DNA of 64,000 nt. Origin: Acidipropionibacterium virtanenii. GTDB taxonomy: Bacteria; Actinomycetota; Actinomycetes; Propionibacteriales; Propionibacteriaceae. The translations under genes and the position numbers were made by a program. The DNA is taken from contig NZ_CP025198.1 in assembly GCF_003325455.1 (NCBI RefSeq), positions 434,001 to 498,000 on the forward strand. The letters run 5' to 3'. Each line of letters opens with the position of its first letter. Within the stretch, counting starts at the first letter, position 1. Shown one piece after another: positions 44,194 through 53,166 of this stretch. The notes beneath the pieces are model-generated. The model saw only the letters and a list, made by a program, of their open reading frames with translations. It was not told where the DNA came from and made no database searches.

Positions 44194-46728
44194 TCAGCGC
44201 TGTTGAGTGACGGGGTGGTAGGCGCAGACATCGGTGACGGACTGGCTGACCGCCGACGAGCTGGCCGACGCCGAGGCGGAAGGAGTCGGGGCTGAGGTCG
44301 TCGGGGCGGCGGTCGCAGTCTTCTTCGCCGTCGCCTTGGGAGACGCCGAGGTGACGGGTTTGTTCTTGTTCGCCTTGTTGCCCGAGCTGGCGATCGTCTC
44401 CTTCACCTGTTTCCGGATGAGTCCGTAATCGGGATCATAGGGTTCGAAGCCGTTGCGGCCCTGGGTGAACAGCAGGCGATTGATATTACCATTGCGGATC
44501 TTCAGGGCCAGTGCGACGAAAGCCGGGAGCATCCCTTCGGGAATGTCCGACACCACCATCTCTCCCGATGCGGAGGCGATGGCCTCGAACTTGGTGAGGA
44601 CTATCTGCGGGCTCACCTGGTCCAGGACCGCCTTGATGAGGCAGGACTGCCGTCCCATCCGGTCGTAGTCGGTGGATTCCGAACGGCTTCGCGCGTACCA
44701 CATGGCGTTGTACCCGCTGAGGTGCTGGTTGGCGCCGACCTCGATGTACCCGGTAGGTGCCTTCCCTTCGGTGTTCCCGGCGATAGGGAGCCGTTCGTTG
44801 ACGTTGACAGTGACCCCGCCGATGGCCTCGATGAACTTCTGGAGACCGTCGATGTCGAGCATCATGAAGTAATCGATCTCGAGTCCGAGAGCCTCTCCGA
44901 CGCCCAGTTTCAAGGCATCCGCGCCTGGGTAGTCGGTGGCGCCCATGGCGTCCTTGTGCTCGTTCTCCACCGTCGTCCACAGGGCGTTGGCGAAGAAGTT
45001 CGAGTCGTCGCCGTGGCCGTTGCTGAATCCGTCGGGATAGATCTGATGGAGTTTGGACTTCTTGGGGAACGGGATGTTCGCCGTGTTGCGGGGGATCTGG
45101 ATGATCGAGGTGTCACCGGTCTGGGTGTTGATGGAGGCCACCATCATGGTGTCGGTGTTCATCTCGCCCTGTTTGCGGTAATTGCGCGAGCCGGAGTCAT
45201 CGCCCCCGACCAGCAGGACGTTGACCCGCGGCTTGTCCCGCCAGATCTCCTCGACGCTCCTGTTGGTGTCGATACTCGGCCGGGTTCCCGATCTGCGGTC
45301 CTTGAAGATACTGCTCAGAGCTGCCGCCTCATCATTGGCATATCGGGCGCCGACGGTCAGGGGAGCTGCGATGAGCAATGAGAGGGTTCCGACCAGCAGA
45401 CTGCTGATCCAACGCTGGGCCCTGGTGATTCTCCTCGGTCGGATATCGATATGAGTGAAGACCAGAAGGCCGACCAGAATGGCGGCGCCGACCGGCATCG
45501 TCCAGGAGATGAGTCTGAGGAGGCGGGGCCGCACCGCGATGGAGGCGATGGTCGCGGGACTGGTGACGGCCTCGATGGTGAAGGCGGTGACGGCCACCAG
45601 GACCAGACCGACCAGGATCAGACCGAGGCGACGGTGTCGATGGACGCGGCTGTGCATGAGCCCGAGCCCCGGGATGATGGCCGCCAGCACCGTCCACATC
45701 GAAGCCCTGCGGAAGGCACCCCTGCGGGGGCGGCCGGGTTCGGATCTCAGTTTCTGCTCCTCGGCACCCTGTTCGGTATCGGCGTCCAGTGCAGCGTAGC
45801 GCCCCTCGTGGAAGGCGTTGGACCGCTCGGAGTGACGTGCCTTCTCCCGACCGGAGCGCCTGGACCCGCCGCCCGCAGCGGCGCCGCGCATCACGGTCCC
45901 GGTGGACTCGGCTGCGGAGCCGTCGACCGGTGTCGCCGCGGATGCGGTTCTCGCCCGAGCCGTGGAGGCGGCCGCCTTTGATCCGGTTGCGGTGGCGCCT
46001 GCTTCTGATCCAGCGATGGAGGCGGCTGCCGTGGTTCCCGCCACCGAGGCGGCAGCTGCGGTTCCGGGGCGTCGGCGGCGCGAGCTCCTCCGGCCGTCGG
46101 CCTCAGGGGCCTTCCCGGATGCCGCGGAGCGGGAGCTGGACCCGGGGCTGTCAGTGACGCGGTCGGGGGTGTCCGCGCTGTGGCGCCCCGCCTGCGTGCG
46201 GGAGACCGAGTGGCTCGCCGGGGCCGGGCGCCGATAGATGGAGTAGGCGTCGTCCGGGCTGTCGGCACTGCGTCTGGTCCCGGATGGGTTGGCGGTCGAT
46301 GCGGAGCGGTCCTCGAAGTCCTGCGAGGCGGCGCGGCGGATCCGGGCGGCATCGCTGGCCGAGCTGGACAGCTGGTCACGGGTTCCGGAGTCGGTGGGCC
46401 GTGGCGTGGAGAACAGTCCGGAGAAGTGCCTGCCGGAGCTTGTGGGCGTCGGCGGGTCGGCGTCGGCTTCAGGGTGGTCCGGAGCCGGTCCGGGGCCGGG
46501 CTCCGCCGGCGGACGGGTCCGCTCGGCCTCCTCGGAGGCGTGGATCGCGGAATCCGAGAGCCCACGGCGCGGAGCGGCGTGACGAGCCCGTTGCAGCTCC
46601 GTGGGGTCTCCGTGCAGCTCGTCTCGGCGGAAGGAGTGGGTGTCCTCCATCGAGTCGGGCTCATCCATCCACCACGGTTGAGCGTGACGAGGACGACCGG
46701 TGTCGCCACCGGAGTGGTTGTCGGCCAT
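44194..46728 (-). CDS. LytR-CpsA-Psr (LCP) family protein with very long disordered N-terminus
   Basis: 844 aa. Residues 1 to about 340 are polar, Arg/Ser/Ala/Pro-rich and probably disordered in the cytosol, with an Ala/Thr/Gly repeat tract. From about 343 come several transmembrane helices (MWTVLAAIIPGLGLMHSR; RLGLILVGLVLVAVTAF; then two more). The extracellular LCP domain starts near 499 (NVLLVGGDDSGSRN) and carries the conserved Arg/Asp residues (IPRNTANIP, YARSRSESTDYDRMGRQ). A Ser/Thr/Ala tail ends the protein. LCP enzymes transfer glycopolymers from lipid carriers to peptidoglycan. ATG 46728 has AGAGGA five bases upstream. Confidence 0.9.
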   Translation of the reverse strand: MADNHSGGDTGRPRHAQPWWMDEPDSMEDTHSFRRDELHGDPTELQRARHAAPRRGLSDSAIHASEEAERTRPPAEPGPGPAPDHPEADADPPTPTSSGRHFSGLFSTPRPTDSGTRDQLSSSASDAARIRRAASQDFEDRSASTANPSGTRRSADSPDDAYSIYRRPAPASHSVSRTQAGRHSADTPDRVTDSPGSSSRSAASGKAPEADGRRSSRRRRPGTAAAASVAGTTAAASIAGSEAGATATGSKAAASTARARTASAATPVDGSAAESTGTVMRGAAAGGGSRRSGREKARHSERSNAFHEGRYAALDADTEQGAEEQKLRSEPGRPRRGAFRRASMWTVLAAIIPGLGLMHSRVHRHRRLGLILVGLVLVAVTAFTIEAVTSPATIASIAVRPRLLRLISWTMPVGAAILVGLLVFTHIDIRPRRITRAQRWISSLLVGTLSLLIAAPLTVGARYANDEAAALSSIFKDRRSGTRPSIDTNRSVEEIWRDKPRVNVLLVGGDDSGSRNYRKQGEMNTDTMMVASINTQTGDTSIIQIPRNTANIPFPKKSKLHQIYPDGFSNGHGDDSNFFANALWTTVENEHKDAMGATDYPGADALKLGVGEALGLEIDYFMMLDIDGLQKFIEAIGGVTVNVNERLPIAGNTEGKAPTGYIEVGANQHLSGYNAMWYARSRSESTDYDRMGRQSCLIKAVLDQVSPQIVLTKFEAIASASGEMVVSDIPEGMLPAFVALALKIRNGNINRLLFTQGRNGFEPYDPDYGLIRKQVKETIASSGNKANKNKPVTSASPKATAKKTATAAPTTSAPTPSASASASSSAVSQSVTDVCAYHPVTQQR

Positions 46729-46954
46729 GCTCGTCCTCTCGGTTCGGTGACTGTGCCCGTATGAAGAATGTGTCTGTGGCGTCGTCCCGCTCTCAGGTAG
46801 GTCGATCCTGAGAATCTCATGAAAATCCTGATCCATGGTAACCACGCATCCCGGGTCGACCACGAAGGAGCCCCGGTGGGTCCGTGGTCGGATGCGGGTG
46901 CCGTTGCCGATTGGTGGTCCGGCGGGGTTGCCGATATGCTGGCTCGGCGTACTT

Positions 46955-47045
46955 GGAGGTGTCGCCTAGTCAGGTCTATGGCGCCCGCCTGCTAAGCGGG
47001 TTTGGGGCTTCAACCCCATCGCGGGTTCAAATCCCGCCACCTCCG
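46955..47045 (+). tRNA. tRNA-Ser (GCU)
   Basis: The acceptor arms GGAGGTG and CACCTCC pair fully. The anticodon stem CCCGC/GCGGG encloses CTGCTAA, anticodon GCT. The long variable arm TTTGGGGCTTCAACCCCATC and GGTTCAAAT T-loop fit serine. CCA is encoded (to 47048). TATGCT at 46935-46940 is a likely -10. Nothing else is seen in 46729-46934. Confidence 0.96.
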
Positions 47046-47052
47046 CCATGTC

Positions 47053-47079
47053 GCCCCCTCGACACCGAGGGGGCTTCTT
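47053..47079 (+). terminator. Rho-independent terminator of tRNA-Ser(GCU)
   Basis: GCCCCCTCG (47053-47061), loop ACAC, CGAGGGGGC (47066-47074), then TTCTT. It is a classic stem with a short T-rich tail. The following stretch to 47254 shows no gene. Confidence 0.85.
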
Positions 47080-47254
47080 CACATCCGGTGGTCCTTCCCT
47101 GGACGGTGCGCATGCGCATGCCCTCCCCGCGTGTCGGGCATGCGCCAGAGGTGCGTGCCCGACCGGAGGCCGGGGCGGGTGCGTCGGCGAACCAGGGCGA
47201 TGACCGTCGCGATGTGCCTGGTATCCGGGCTCTCCGGGACCGATCATCGCCGAT

Positions 47255-47283
47255 TTGGTGTCCGGGGTCGCAGGCGGTAAAGT
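47255..47283 (+). promoter_or_regulatory. Promoter of tRNA-Arg(ACG)
   Basis: TTGGTG (47255-47260), a 17-nt spacer and TAAAGT (47278-47283) precede the mature tRNA by 21 nt. Confidence 0.6.
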
Positions 47284-47304
47284 CTGCGACTGCGCGAGGC
47301 GCAA

Positions 47305-47377
47305 GCACCCGTGGCTCAACGGATAGAGCATCTGACTACGGATCAGAAGGTTGGGGGTTCGAATCCCTCCGGGTGCG
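47305..47377 (+). tRNA. tRNA-Arg (ACG)
   Basis: The acceptor arms GCACCCG and CGGGTGC pair fully. The anticodon loop CTACGGA gives ACG, whose A34 is converted to inosine by TadA; tadA is encoded at 58371-58883. The T-loop is GGTTCGAAT. CCA is not encoded. Confidence 0.96.
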
Positions 47378-47386
47378 CAGGACAGG

Positions 47387-47419
47387 ACCGGTGGTCGCGG
47401 AAGCGGCCGCCGGTTCTTC
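47387..47419 (+). terminator. Terminator of tRNA-Arg(ACG)
   Basis: ACCGGTGG (47387-47394) pairs with CCGCCGGT (47407-47414), one pair being T-G, followed by TCTTC. Confidence 0.7.
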
Positions 47420-47455
47420 ACGTCCGGGGATCTCATGCCGGCCTCTCAAAGGGTC

Positions 47456-48151
47456 TCAGTGGACGGCCTGCACCAGGGCCGGTGCGAGGACACCCGGGCT
47501 CGAGAACTGCGGCCAGTGGCCCGTTCCCAGCGTCACCACCTCGACGTCGGCGATCGCGTCGAACTCGGCGGCGGTGCCCGGCCAGGAGGCGAGTTCGGCC
47601 CGCAGCCCGTCGGCGTCCAGCCGCCCCATGAGAAGAGTGACCGGTATCTCGCGACGCCGTCCCGTGCTGTGGGAGATCGGATCGGTGGGCACATGGACCG
47701 GTATCGACCCGGTCGTCGCCTCGGTCCGGGAGCGGACGTCGGTGTCGAGATCTGCCGCGTCCTCGCCGAAGAAGTCCCAGCCGGGGAAGGGGATGACGCC
47801 GTCGACGGCCTCGAACTCGCTGATCGAGTCTCCCGGGGCCGGCGGAACCGTGTCGACGAAGACGACCCGGGCGACGGCGCCCGGTCTGGCGTCGGCTGCG
47901 GCCCACACCACATTCCCGCCCCCGGAATGGCCCACCAGCACCACCGGGCCATGGAGGGCGGCGGCGTCGATCTCGGCGACCACGGCGTCCACCCAGTCCT
48001 GGATGTGGATCGCGCCGGAGCGTGCTGCCGGCTGCCCGGTGCCGGGCATCGTGAGCGGGCGGGCCGTGTGGCCCGCGGCCTCGAGGGCGGGGATGACGGC
48101 CTGCCACGACGACGCGTCGAGCCACAGCCCCGGAACGAGAATGACCTGCAT
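47456..48151 (-). CDS. Alpha/beta hydrolase
   Basis: 231 aa. It begins at the first core strand VILVPGLWLDASSW, with the nucleophile elbow GHSGGG (Ser near residue 75), an acid in the region after LLMGRLDADG, and a late His in LGTGHWPQFSSP. No signal peptide. The substrate is unknown; the compact form resembles small esterase/EstC-like proteins. The ATG is set by TACGGT six bases upstream. Confidence 0.88.
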   Translation of the reverse strand: MQVILVPGLWLDASSWQAVIPALEAAGHTARPLTMPGTGQPAARSGAIHIQDWVDAVVAEIDAAALHGPVVLVGHSGGGNVVWAAADARPGAVARVVFVDTVPPAPGDSISEFEAVDGVIPFPGWDFFGEDAADLDTDVRSRTEATTGSIPVHVPTDPISHSTGRRREIPVTLLMGRLDADGLRAELASWPGTAAEFDAIADVEVVTLGTGHWPQFSSPGVLAPALVQAVH

Positions 48152-48157
48152 CCGCGA

Positions 48158-48163
48158 ACCGTA
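48158..48163 (-). promoter_or_regulatory. Leaderless -10 for the alpha/beta hydrolase
   Basis: TACGGT on the minus strand, six bases before the ATG at 48151. Confidence 0.45.
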
Positions 48164-48249
48164 GTCGCCGGCGGTGCCAGCCCGGTGCTGTTCCGGCGCC
48201 CGGACCCGCGGCCGATAACCTGACGACCGAGGTGAAAGGTTTCACAATC

Positions 48250-49125
48250 ATGGCGTCGGCGAAGAAATTGGGACAGGCTCATCCGCAGGTCCTCGGTGCC
48301 CCTGTCCGGACCTACCGGCGGACCGGGGGATGGCCGGTGGTCCTGGCGATGGAGGGCGCACCGCTCATCATCGGCCTGGTGATCTGGGCCGCCTCCCCCG
48401 GAGGCTCCTGGACGCGGATCCTCCTGGGGTTGTGGCTGTACCTCATCACGCTGCCGCTGCACTGGTTCACGATGCTGCGCAACCGCATCGTGCTCCACGA
48501 GCACGGGATCTCCATCCACAGCGCCATGGGATCCCCGGACATCGCGCCCTACCATCAGCTGTACCCGCCGCTGGTGGCGACCTGGACCAACATCCGGGCG
48601 ATCATGGCCGAGCGCGACAACGCCGACGGCTGGCGCCTCGAGGCGGGGATCAACCAGGTGTCGCGGTACGGCGTCACCTTCGTCCTCCGGTCCTCGCGCA
48701 CCGTCGACACCAGGACCCTGGCCATCGCACCGGAGCCCATCGGCCCAGGGTTCAGCAACCATCTGGTGGTCTTCGACCTCAACTGTCACCCGCGGTACTT
48801 CATCGCTGATCTCCGGCGGCTCATGGCGGCCCAGGGGATCCCCGGCGCCGAACAGCTCGCAGCCACCGCTCTGCCACCCCAGACCCTCACCGGGCAGGCC
48901 GCCGACCGGTACCGCCAGATCCCCGGCGACGGCCTGGCAGGGGTCTTCGACCGTCCCACCGGCCCCGAGCAGCTTCCCGGCATCCCGCCCCGGCGGTGGG
49001 CTCTCTATCAGCGGATCTGGGCCGCCGACCCGATCACGGCCGAGCAGTCGGCGTTCTACAGGAAACAGTACGAGGAGTACGGGCAGGATCTGGCCCGGCG
49101 GTGGGCCCGGGTGCGCGACCAGTAG
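48250..49125 (+). CDS. Hypothetical two-helix membrane protein
   Basis: 291 aa. After a short basic N-terminus there are transmembrane helices at about 28-48 and 57-75, then a beta-rich cytosolic region with RNRIVLHEHGISIH and DIAPYHQLYPP, and a C-terminal helical part. I do not recognise the family. ATG 48250 is chosen with AAAGGT upstream; GTG 48232 is the alternative. The palindrome GTGAAAGGTTTCAC (48232-48245) overlaps that ribosome site and could control translation or bind a repressor. Confidence 0.65.
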   Translation: MASAKKLGQAHPQVLGAPVRTYRRTGGWPVVLAMEGAPLIIGLVIWAASPGGSWTRILLGLWLYLITLPLHWFTMLRNRIVLHEHGISIHSAMGSPDIAPYHQLYPPLVATWTNIRAIMAERDNADGWRLEAGINQVSRYGVTFVLRSSRTVDTRTLAIAPEPIGPGFSNHLVVFDLNCHPRYFIADLRRLMAAQGIPGAEQLAATALPPQTLTGQAADRYRQIPGDGLAGVFDRPTGPEQLPGIPPRRWALYQRIWAADPITAEQSAFYRKQYEEYGQDLARRWARVRDQ

Positions 49126-49191
49126 GTCGGAGTGTGGGGTCGCTCGCCGCGGGGCGGGCAGCCATCGGCCGGGCGGGCGGCGTCGCGGGAA

Positions 49192-49197
49192 TACGCT
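49192..49197 (+). promoter_or_regulatory. Leaderless -10 for the GlpQ-like gene
   Basis: TACGCT ends six bases before ATG 49204. Confidence 0.45.
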
Positions 49198-49203
49198 GGG
49201 GCC

Positions 49204-49941
49204 ATGCCAGCGATCTTCGCCCACCGTGGTGCCAACAAGAACAGTGGAGCCGACAAAGACCTCCCCGAGAACACCATGGCCGCCTTCGCCGCCGCGATCG
49301 AGGTGGGCGCCGACGGCATTGAACTCGACGTCCAGCTGACCCGTGACCGGAGAATCGTCGTGTGTCACGACGAGACCGTCGACCGGGTCAGCGACGGCCA
49401 CGGCCTGGTCGTCGAGCACACCTTCGAGGAGCTGATGCGGCTCAACTTCGCGGCGAACTTGCCCGATCAGGAGCCCGCCCGCATCCCGTTGCTGGACGAC
49501 GTCCTGGCGCTGCTGGCACCCACCGACCTGAGCCTGAACATCGAACTGAAGAACGGCGTCATCCGTTATGACCAGCTCGAGGAGAGCGTGGTCGACGCCG
49601 TGCATTCCCACCAGATGGCCGACCGGGTGGTGCTGAGCAGCTTCAACCACCGCAGCCTGGTGCACCTGTCGCAGATCGCGCCGGGCATCCGCCGCGGCGT
49701 GCTCTACTCCAACGATCTGGCCGATCCCTGGGACTACGCCACCCGCATCGGCGTCCAGGCCGTACACCCCTCCGGGCTGCTGCTGCGCGGACGCGACGAC
49801 GTCCCGACATTCCACGCCGCCGGCCTGAGCGTGCGGGCCTGGACCCTCGACGAGCCCGACCAGATCCGCGAGGCCGCCCAGCTCGGCGTCGATGCCGTCA
49901 TCACGAACGATCCGCAGGGTGCCCGAGCGGCCCTGGCCTGA
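49204..49941 (+). CDS. Glycerophosphodiester phosphodiesterase (GlpQ/UgpQ-like)
   Basis: 245 aa, cytosolic (no signal peptide). The active-site segment is AHRGAN...LPENTMAAFAAAIEVGADGIELDVQLT, with the HR, EN and ELD residues that bind metal, then VCHDETVDR. The C-terminus VITNDPQGARAAL is the family end. It hydrolyses glycerophosphodiesters to glycerol-3-phosphate and an alcohol. Its last 41 bp overlap the 3' end of the convergent S9 peptidase gene. Confidence 0.94.
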   Translation: MPAIFAHRGANKNSGADKDLPENTMAAFAAAIEVGADGIELDVQLTRDRRIVVCHDETVDRVSDGHGLVVEHTFEELMRLNFAANLPDQEPARIPLLDDVLALLAPTDLSLNIELKNGVIRYDQLEESVVDAVHSHQMADRVVLSSFNHRSLVHLSQIAPGIRRGVLYSNDLADPWDYATRIGVQAVHPSGLLLRGRDDVPTFHAAGLSVRAWTLDEPDQIREAAQLGVDAVITNDPQGARAALA

Positions 49942-51991
49942 GCCTCCTCTCCCAGAACGCGAGGATCGCCTCGAAGCGTCGACGCCGGTGCCAGGGGGTC
50001 CCTGAGCGCGTCAGCTCATGGTTCTCCCCGGGAAAGACCAGCAGCTCGGTCTGGACCCCGGCCATCTGGAGCCGGGCGTGGTACTCGAGCCCCTGTGAGA
50101 AGGGGGTGCGCAGATCCTGTTCGGAGTGGATCACCAGGGTGGGGGTCGTCACCTGTTCGGCGCACCGCATCGCCGACTGCGCCTCCTGCTCTGCGCGGGA
50201 GCCCCCGTTGTACTTCTGCGGGTAGTACCAGCCGATGTCGGAGGCCCCGACGAATGACGGCGGGTCGAGGTAGCCGCGCTCCACGATCGCCCCACGCCAG
50301 CGGTGCTCGCCCCACCGCCAGTCGTGACCGATGATCCATGCGGTGAGGTATCCGCCGTAGGACCCGCCCATGATGCCGAGGCGGTCGGCGTCCAGGTCCC
50401 GGCGCGAGGCCAGCGCGCCGTCCAGGAAGGCCATCACGTCGTCGGCGTCCACCTGGCCGAAGCGTCCGACGAGGGCGCGTGCATGATCCTGCCCGTAGCC
50501 CGACGAGCCGCGGGGATTGCAGGCCACGACGGCATAGCCGGCTCCGGTCAGCACCTGGAACTCGTCGAAGAAGCTGCTCGTGTACTGGGAGTGCGGGCCG
50601 CCGTGGATCATGAGGATCACCGGGTGGGGGCCCGGACCGGGCGGAGTGAGCACCCATCCGTGGACCGGCCCGCTCGCGGTGTCGACGGTGAGCTCCTCGG
50701 GGGCGACGACGCCGGTCGCCCGGCGCAGATCCGCGGCGAAGTCAGTGAGTATTCTCGCCCGGCCCCCCGAGACGATCGCCACCTCGCCGGGGGAGTCGGA
50801 GGTGGCCAGGGCGACCACGACGTCCTCGGATCCGGGGACCGCGGCCGCGCCGGTCACCACGGCGTCATCGTCCAGCAGGACGACGTCGCGGTCGGGGGAT
50901 GCGCCGACCAGATGCAGGCGTCCCCGGCCGTGGAAATCGTCTGCGATCAGGACGCCTCCCGGAGCCGGGCTCATGGCGGTGGCCAGGCTGGTGCCGGCGT
51001 CGGTGAGCTCCCGCGCCGACGGGATCTCGGAGCCCTCCGGCGCGGGGCCGTCGAGGACGGCGACGCGGGGATTGACGGCCACCGAGGTGCCGTCGGGATC
51101 CCGCTCGACCGACATCACGAACACTCGCCCTTCGGAGATGGCGACGCCCTCGAAGGACCTCACCTCCCCCGGACGCCGTGGCAGGCTGTGCAGCTCGCCG
51201 GACTCGACGTCGATCCGCACGAGATCGCTCAGCAGGTCGGGGGAGCCGAGGCCCACCCCCACGCCCGTCTGCCGGCAGGCCAGCACCGAGGAGCCGTTCG
51301 CGAACACCGGGCAGGACCAGTCGGCATGGTCCTCGGTGAGCGCGCGCACCACGGCCGTGCCGGGCCGGCACCCGTCCTCCTGCCCCTCGGGCATTGGCTC
51401 TGCCGCCCGACCGACCGCGCGCACCGCGGGCTCGGCGTCCGGATCGGGGACCTCCAGCAGGAACACCTGCAGAGGACGGTCGGTGTACCAGCCGGGCACC
51501 AGGCCGTTGTGACGCAGGGTGAGGCCGGTCAGGTGGCGCGGGTCCTCATGATCGGCATCGACGCCGTTCATGGTGCCGTAGCGGCCCGGGTCGGGGACCC
51601 GGGCGGTGAGCACGATCCGCGTGGAGTCGGGCGACCAGGAGAACTCGTGCACCCCCTGCTTGAAGGAGGTGATGATCCACGGCTCCCCGCCCTCGGCCTC
51701 GACCAGGGCGAGCTGGGTGCGGTGACCGGGCAACCGCCTCAGGAAGGCGATGAGACGGCCGTCGGGGGAGACCCGGGGTGCGGTGTCGCAGAACCCGCGG
51801 GTGATCCGCGACGGCCCGACGGCGTCCCGCCCGCAGTCCGATGATGAGTCCAGCGGCACCCGCCACAGCTGGCCGATCCGGTCATCGACCTCCAGGCTGG
51901 GGTGGGTCGCCGAGACCACCGCCCATCGTCCGGAGGGATGCACCGACGGCGTCGAGACGGTGGACATCAGGGCGATCTGTTCGGGCCTCAT
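49901..51991 (-). CDS. S9 family prolyl-oligopeptidase-like serine peptidase
   Basis: 696 aa. An N-terminal beta-propeller (to about 430) with repeats such as SPDGRLIAFLRR and SPDSTRIVLTAR is followed by the alpha/beta-hydrolase domain. The nucleophile lies in MGGSYGGYLTAW (Ser near 542), the Asp in HSEQDLRTPF (near 624) and the His in FPGENHELTRSG (near 655). It resembles acylaminoacyl peptidases and dipeptidyl peptidases. No signal peptide. It is probably leaderless. Confidence 0.93.
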   Translation of the reverse strand: MRPEQIALMSTVSTPSVHPSGRWAVVSATHPSLEVDDRIGQLWRVPLDSSSDCGRDAVGPSRITRGFCDTAPRVSPDGRLIAFLRRLPGHRTQLALVEAEGGEPWIITSFKQGVHEFSWSPDSTRIVLTARVPDPGRYGTMNGVDADHEDPRHLTGLTLRHNGLVPGWYTDRPLQVFLLEVPDPDAEPAVRAVGRAAEPMPEGQEDGCRPGTAVVRALTEDHADWSCPVFANGSSVLACRQTGVGVGLGSPDLLSDLVRIDVESGELHSLPRRPGEVRSFEGVAISEGRVFVMSVERDPDGTSVAVNPRVAVLDGPAPEGSEIPSARELTDAGTSLATAMSPAPGGVLIADDFHGRGRLHLVGASPDRDVVLLDDDAVVTGAAAVPGSEDVVVALATSDSPGEVAIVSGGRARILTDFAADLRRATGVVAPEELTVDTASGPVHGWVLTPPGPGPHPVILMIHGGPHSQYTSSFFDEFQVLTGAGYAVVACNPRGSSGYGQDHARALVGRFGQVDADDVMAFLDGALASRRDLDADRLGIMGGSYGGYLTAWIIGHDWRWGEHRWRGAIVERGYLDPPSFVGASDIGWYYPQKYNGGSRAEQEAQSAMRCAEQVTTPTLVIHSEQDLRTPFSQGLEYHARLQMAGVQTELLVFPGENHELTRSGTPWHRRRRFEAILAFWERRLRPGPLGHPADRS

Positions 51992-51997
51992 GGCCCG

Positions 51998-52003
51998 ACC
52001 CTA
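51998..52003 (-). promoter_or_regulatory. Leaderless -10 for the S9 peptidase
   Basis: TAGGGT on the minus strand, six bases before ATG 51991. Confidence 0.45.
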
Positions 52004-52092
52004 GTGGTTCGCCTCCGCCTCGAGCCGTCCTCAGGAGGATGGTCGGGGCGGCAGGTCGCGTTACCGTCGGACGCACGATCAGAGGAGGAACG

Positions 52093-53103
52093 ATGACTCA
52101 GGCAACCAGCACTCAGATCCAGCTCGTCTCCCGTCCCGCGGGATGGCCGGTTCCACAGGATTTCCGCACGGTGACGGTCGATCTCCCGGCCCTGGCGCCG
52201 GGGCAGGTCCGGGTGCGCAACGATTTCATCTCGGTGGACCCCTACATGCGCGGGCGGATGAACGACGTCGAGTCCTACACCCCGCCCTTCGCTCTGGGAG
52301 AGACGATGACCGGTGGCGCGGTGGGCCGTGTCGTCGCCTCGACCTCGGACCAGTTCGGAGAGGGGGATCTCGTCGTCCACGCGCTGGGTTGGCGCGACCT
52401 CGCCCAGGGACCGGCCGAGTCTTTCAGCCCGGTGCAGGAGGTCCCCGGGGCTCCCGAATCGCTGTACCTGGGGCTCCTCGGGATGACGGGGCGCACCGCC
52501 TATGTGGGGCTGACCGCGGTGGCCGGACTTCGCCCCGGCGACACGGTTCTGGTCTCCGGAGCCGCCGGTGCGGTGGGCAGCGCCGCCGGACAGTTCGCCC
52601 GCCTGCTGGGCGCGAGCAAGGTGGTGGGCTCGGCCGGATCGGCGCGCAAGGTCGAGCTGCTGACCGGCCGGTACGGCCTCGACGCCGCCTTCAACTACAA
52701 GGACGCCCCGGTCCGTGAACAACTTCCCGCCGTCATCCCCGAGGGCGTCGACGTCTACTACGACAACGTGGGAGGCGACCACCTGGAGGCGGCCATCGAC
52801 GTCATGAACCGCGACGGCCGGGCCGCGCTGTGCGGATCCATCTCCGGATACAACGCCGAGCATCCGGCGCCGGGCCCCGACAATCTCCACATGCTCACCA
52901 CCAAGGGCCTGACGCTCAAGGGGTTCACCGTGGGCTTCTACCAGGATCGGTTCCCCGAGTTCCAGCAGAAGGCCCGCGAATGGTTCACCGCGGGCCGGCT
53001 GGTGTACGACGAGACAGTCGTCGACGGCCTGGATCGCGCCGTGGAGGGTTTTCTCGACATGATGGGCGGCGGGAACATCGGCAAAGCCCTGGTGAAGATC
53101 TGA
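52093..53103 (+). CDS. NADP-dependent oxidoreductase, MDR family (curcumin/prostaglandin reductase type)
   Basis: 336 aa. FISVDPYMRGRM near residue 45 and the end GKALVKI mark the leukotriene-B4-dehydrogenase/CurA branch of the medium-chain reductases. The Rossmann motif is VSGAAGAVGS (about 155-164). No zinc ligands. It probably reduces enone double bonds with NADPH. AGGAGGAACG lies ahead of the ATG. It is divergent from the S9 peptidase across a 101-bp gap. Confidence 0.92.
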   Translation: MTQATSTQIQLVSRPAGWPVPQDFRTVTVDLPALAPGQVRVRNDFISVDPYMRGRMNDVESYTPPFALGETMTGGAVGRVVASTSDQFGEGDLVVHALGWRDLAQGPAESFSPVQEVPGAPESLYLGLLGMTGRTAYVGLTAVAGLRPGDTVLVSGAAGAVGSAAGQFARLLGASKVVGSAGSARKVELLTGRYGLDAAFNYKDAPVREQLPAVIPEGVDVYYDNVGGDHLEAAIDVMNRDGRAALCGSISGYNAEHPAPGPDNLHMLTTKGLTLKGFTVGFYQDRFPEFQQKAREWFTAGRLVYDETVVDGLDRAVEGFLDMMGGGNIGKALVKI

Positions 53104-53166
53104 GAACGGCCACGGCACGGATTGTCCACGCCGCGGCCGAGATCCGGCAGAACTCGTTCGGGGGGA

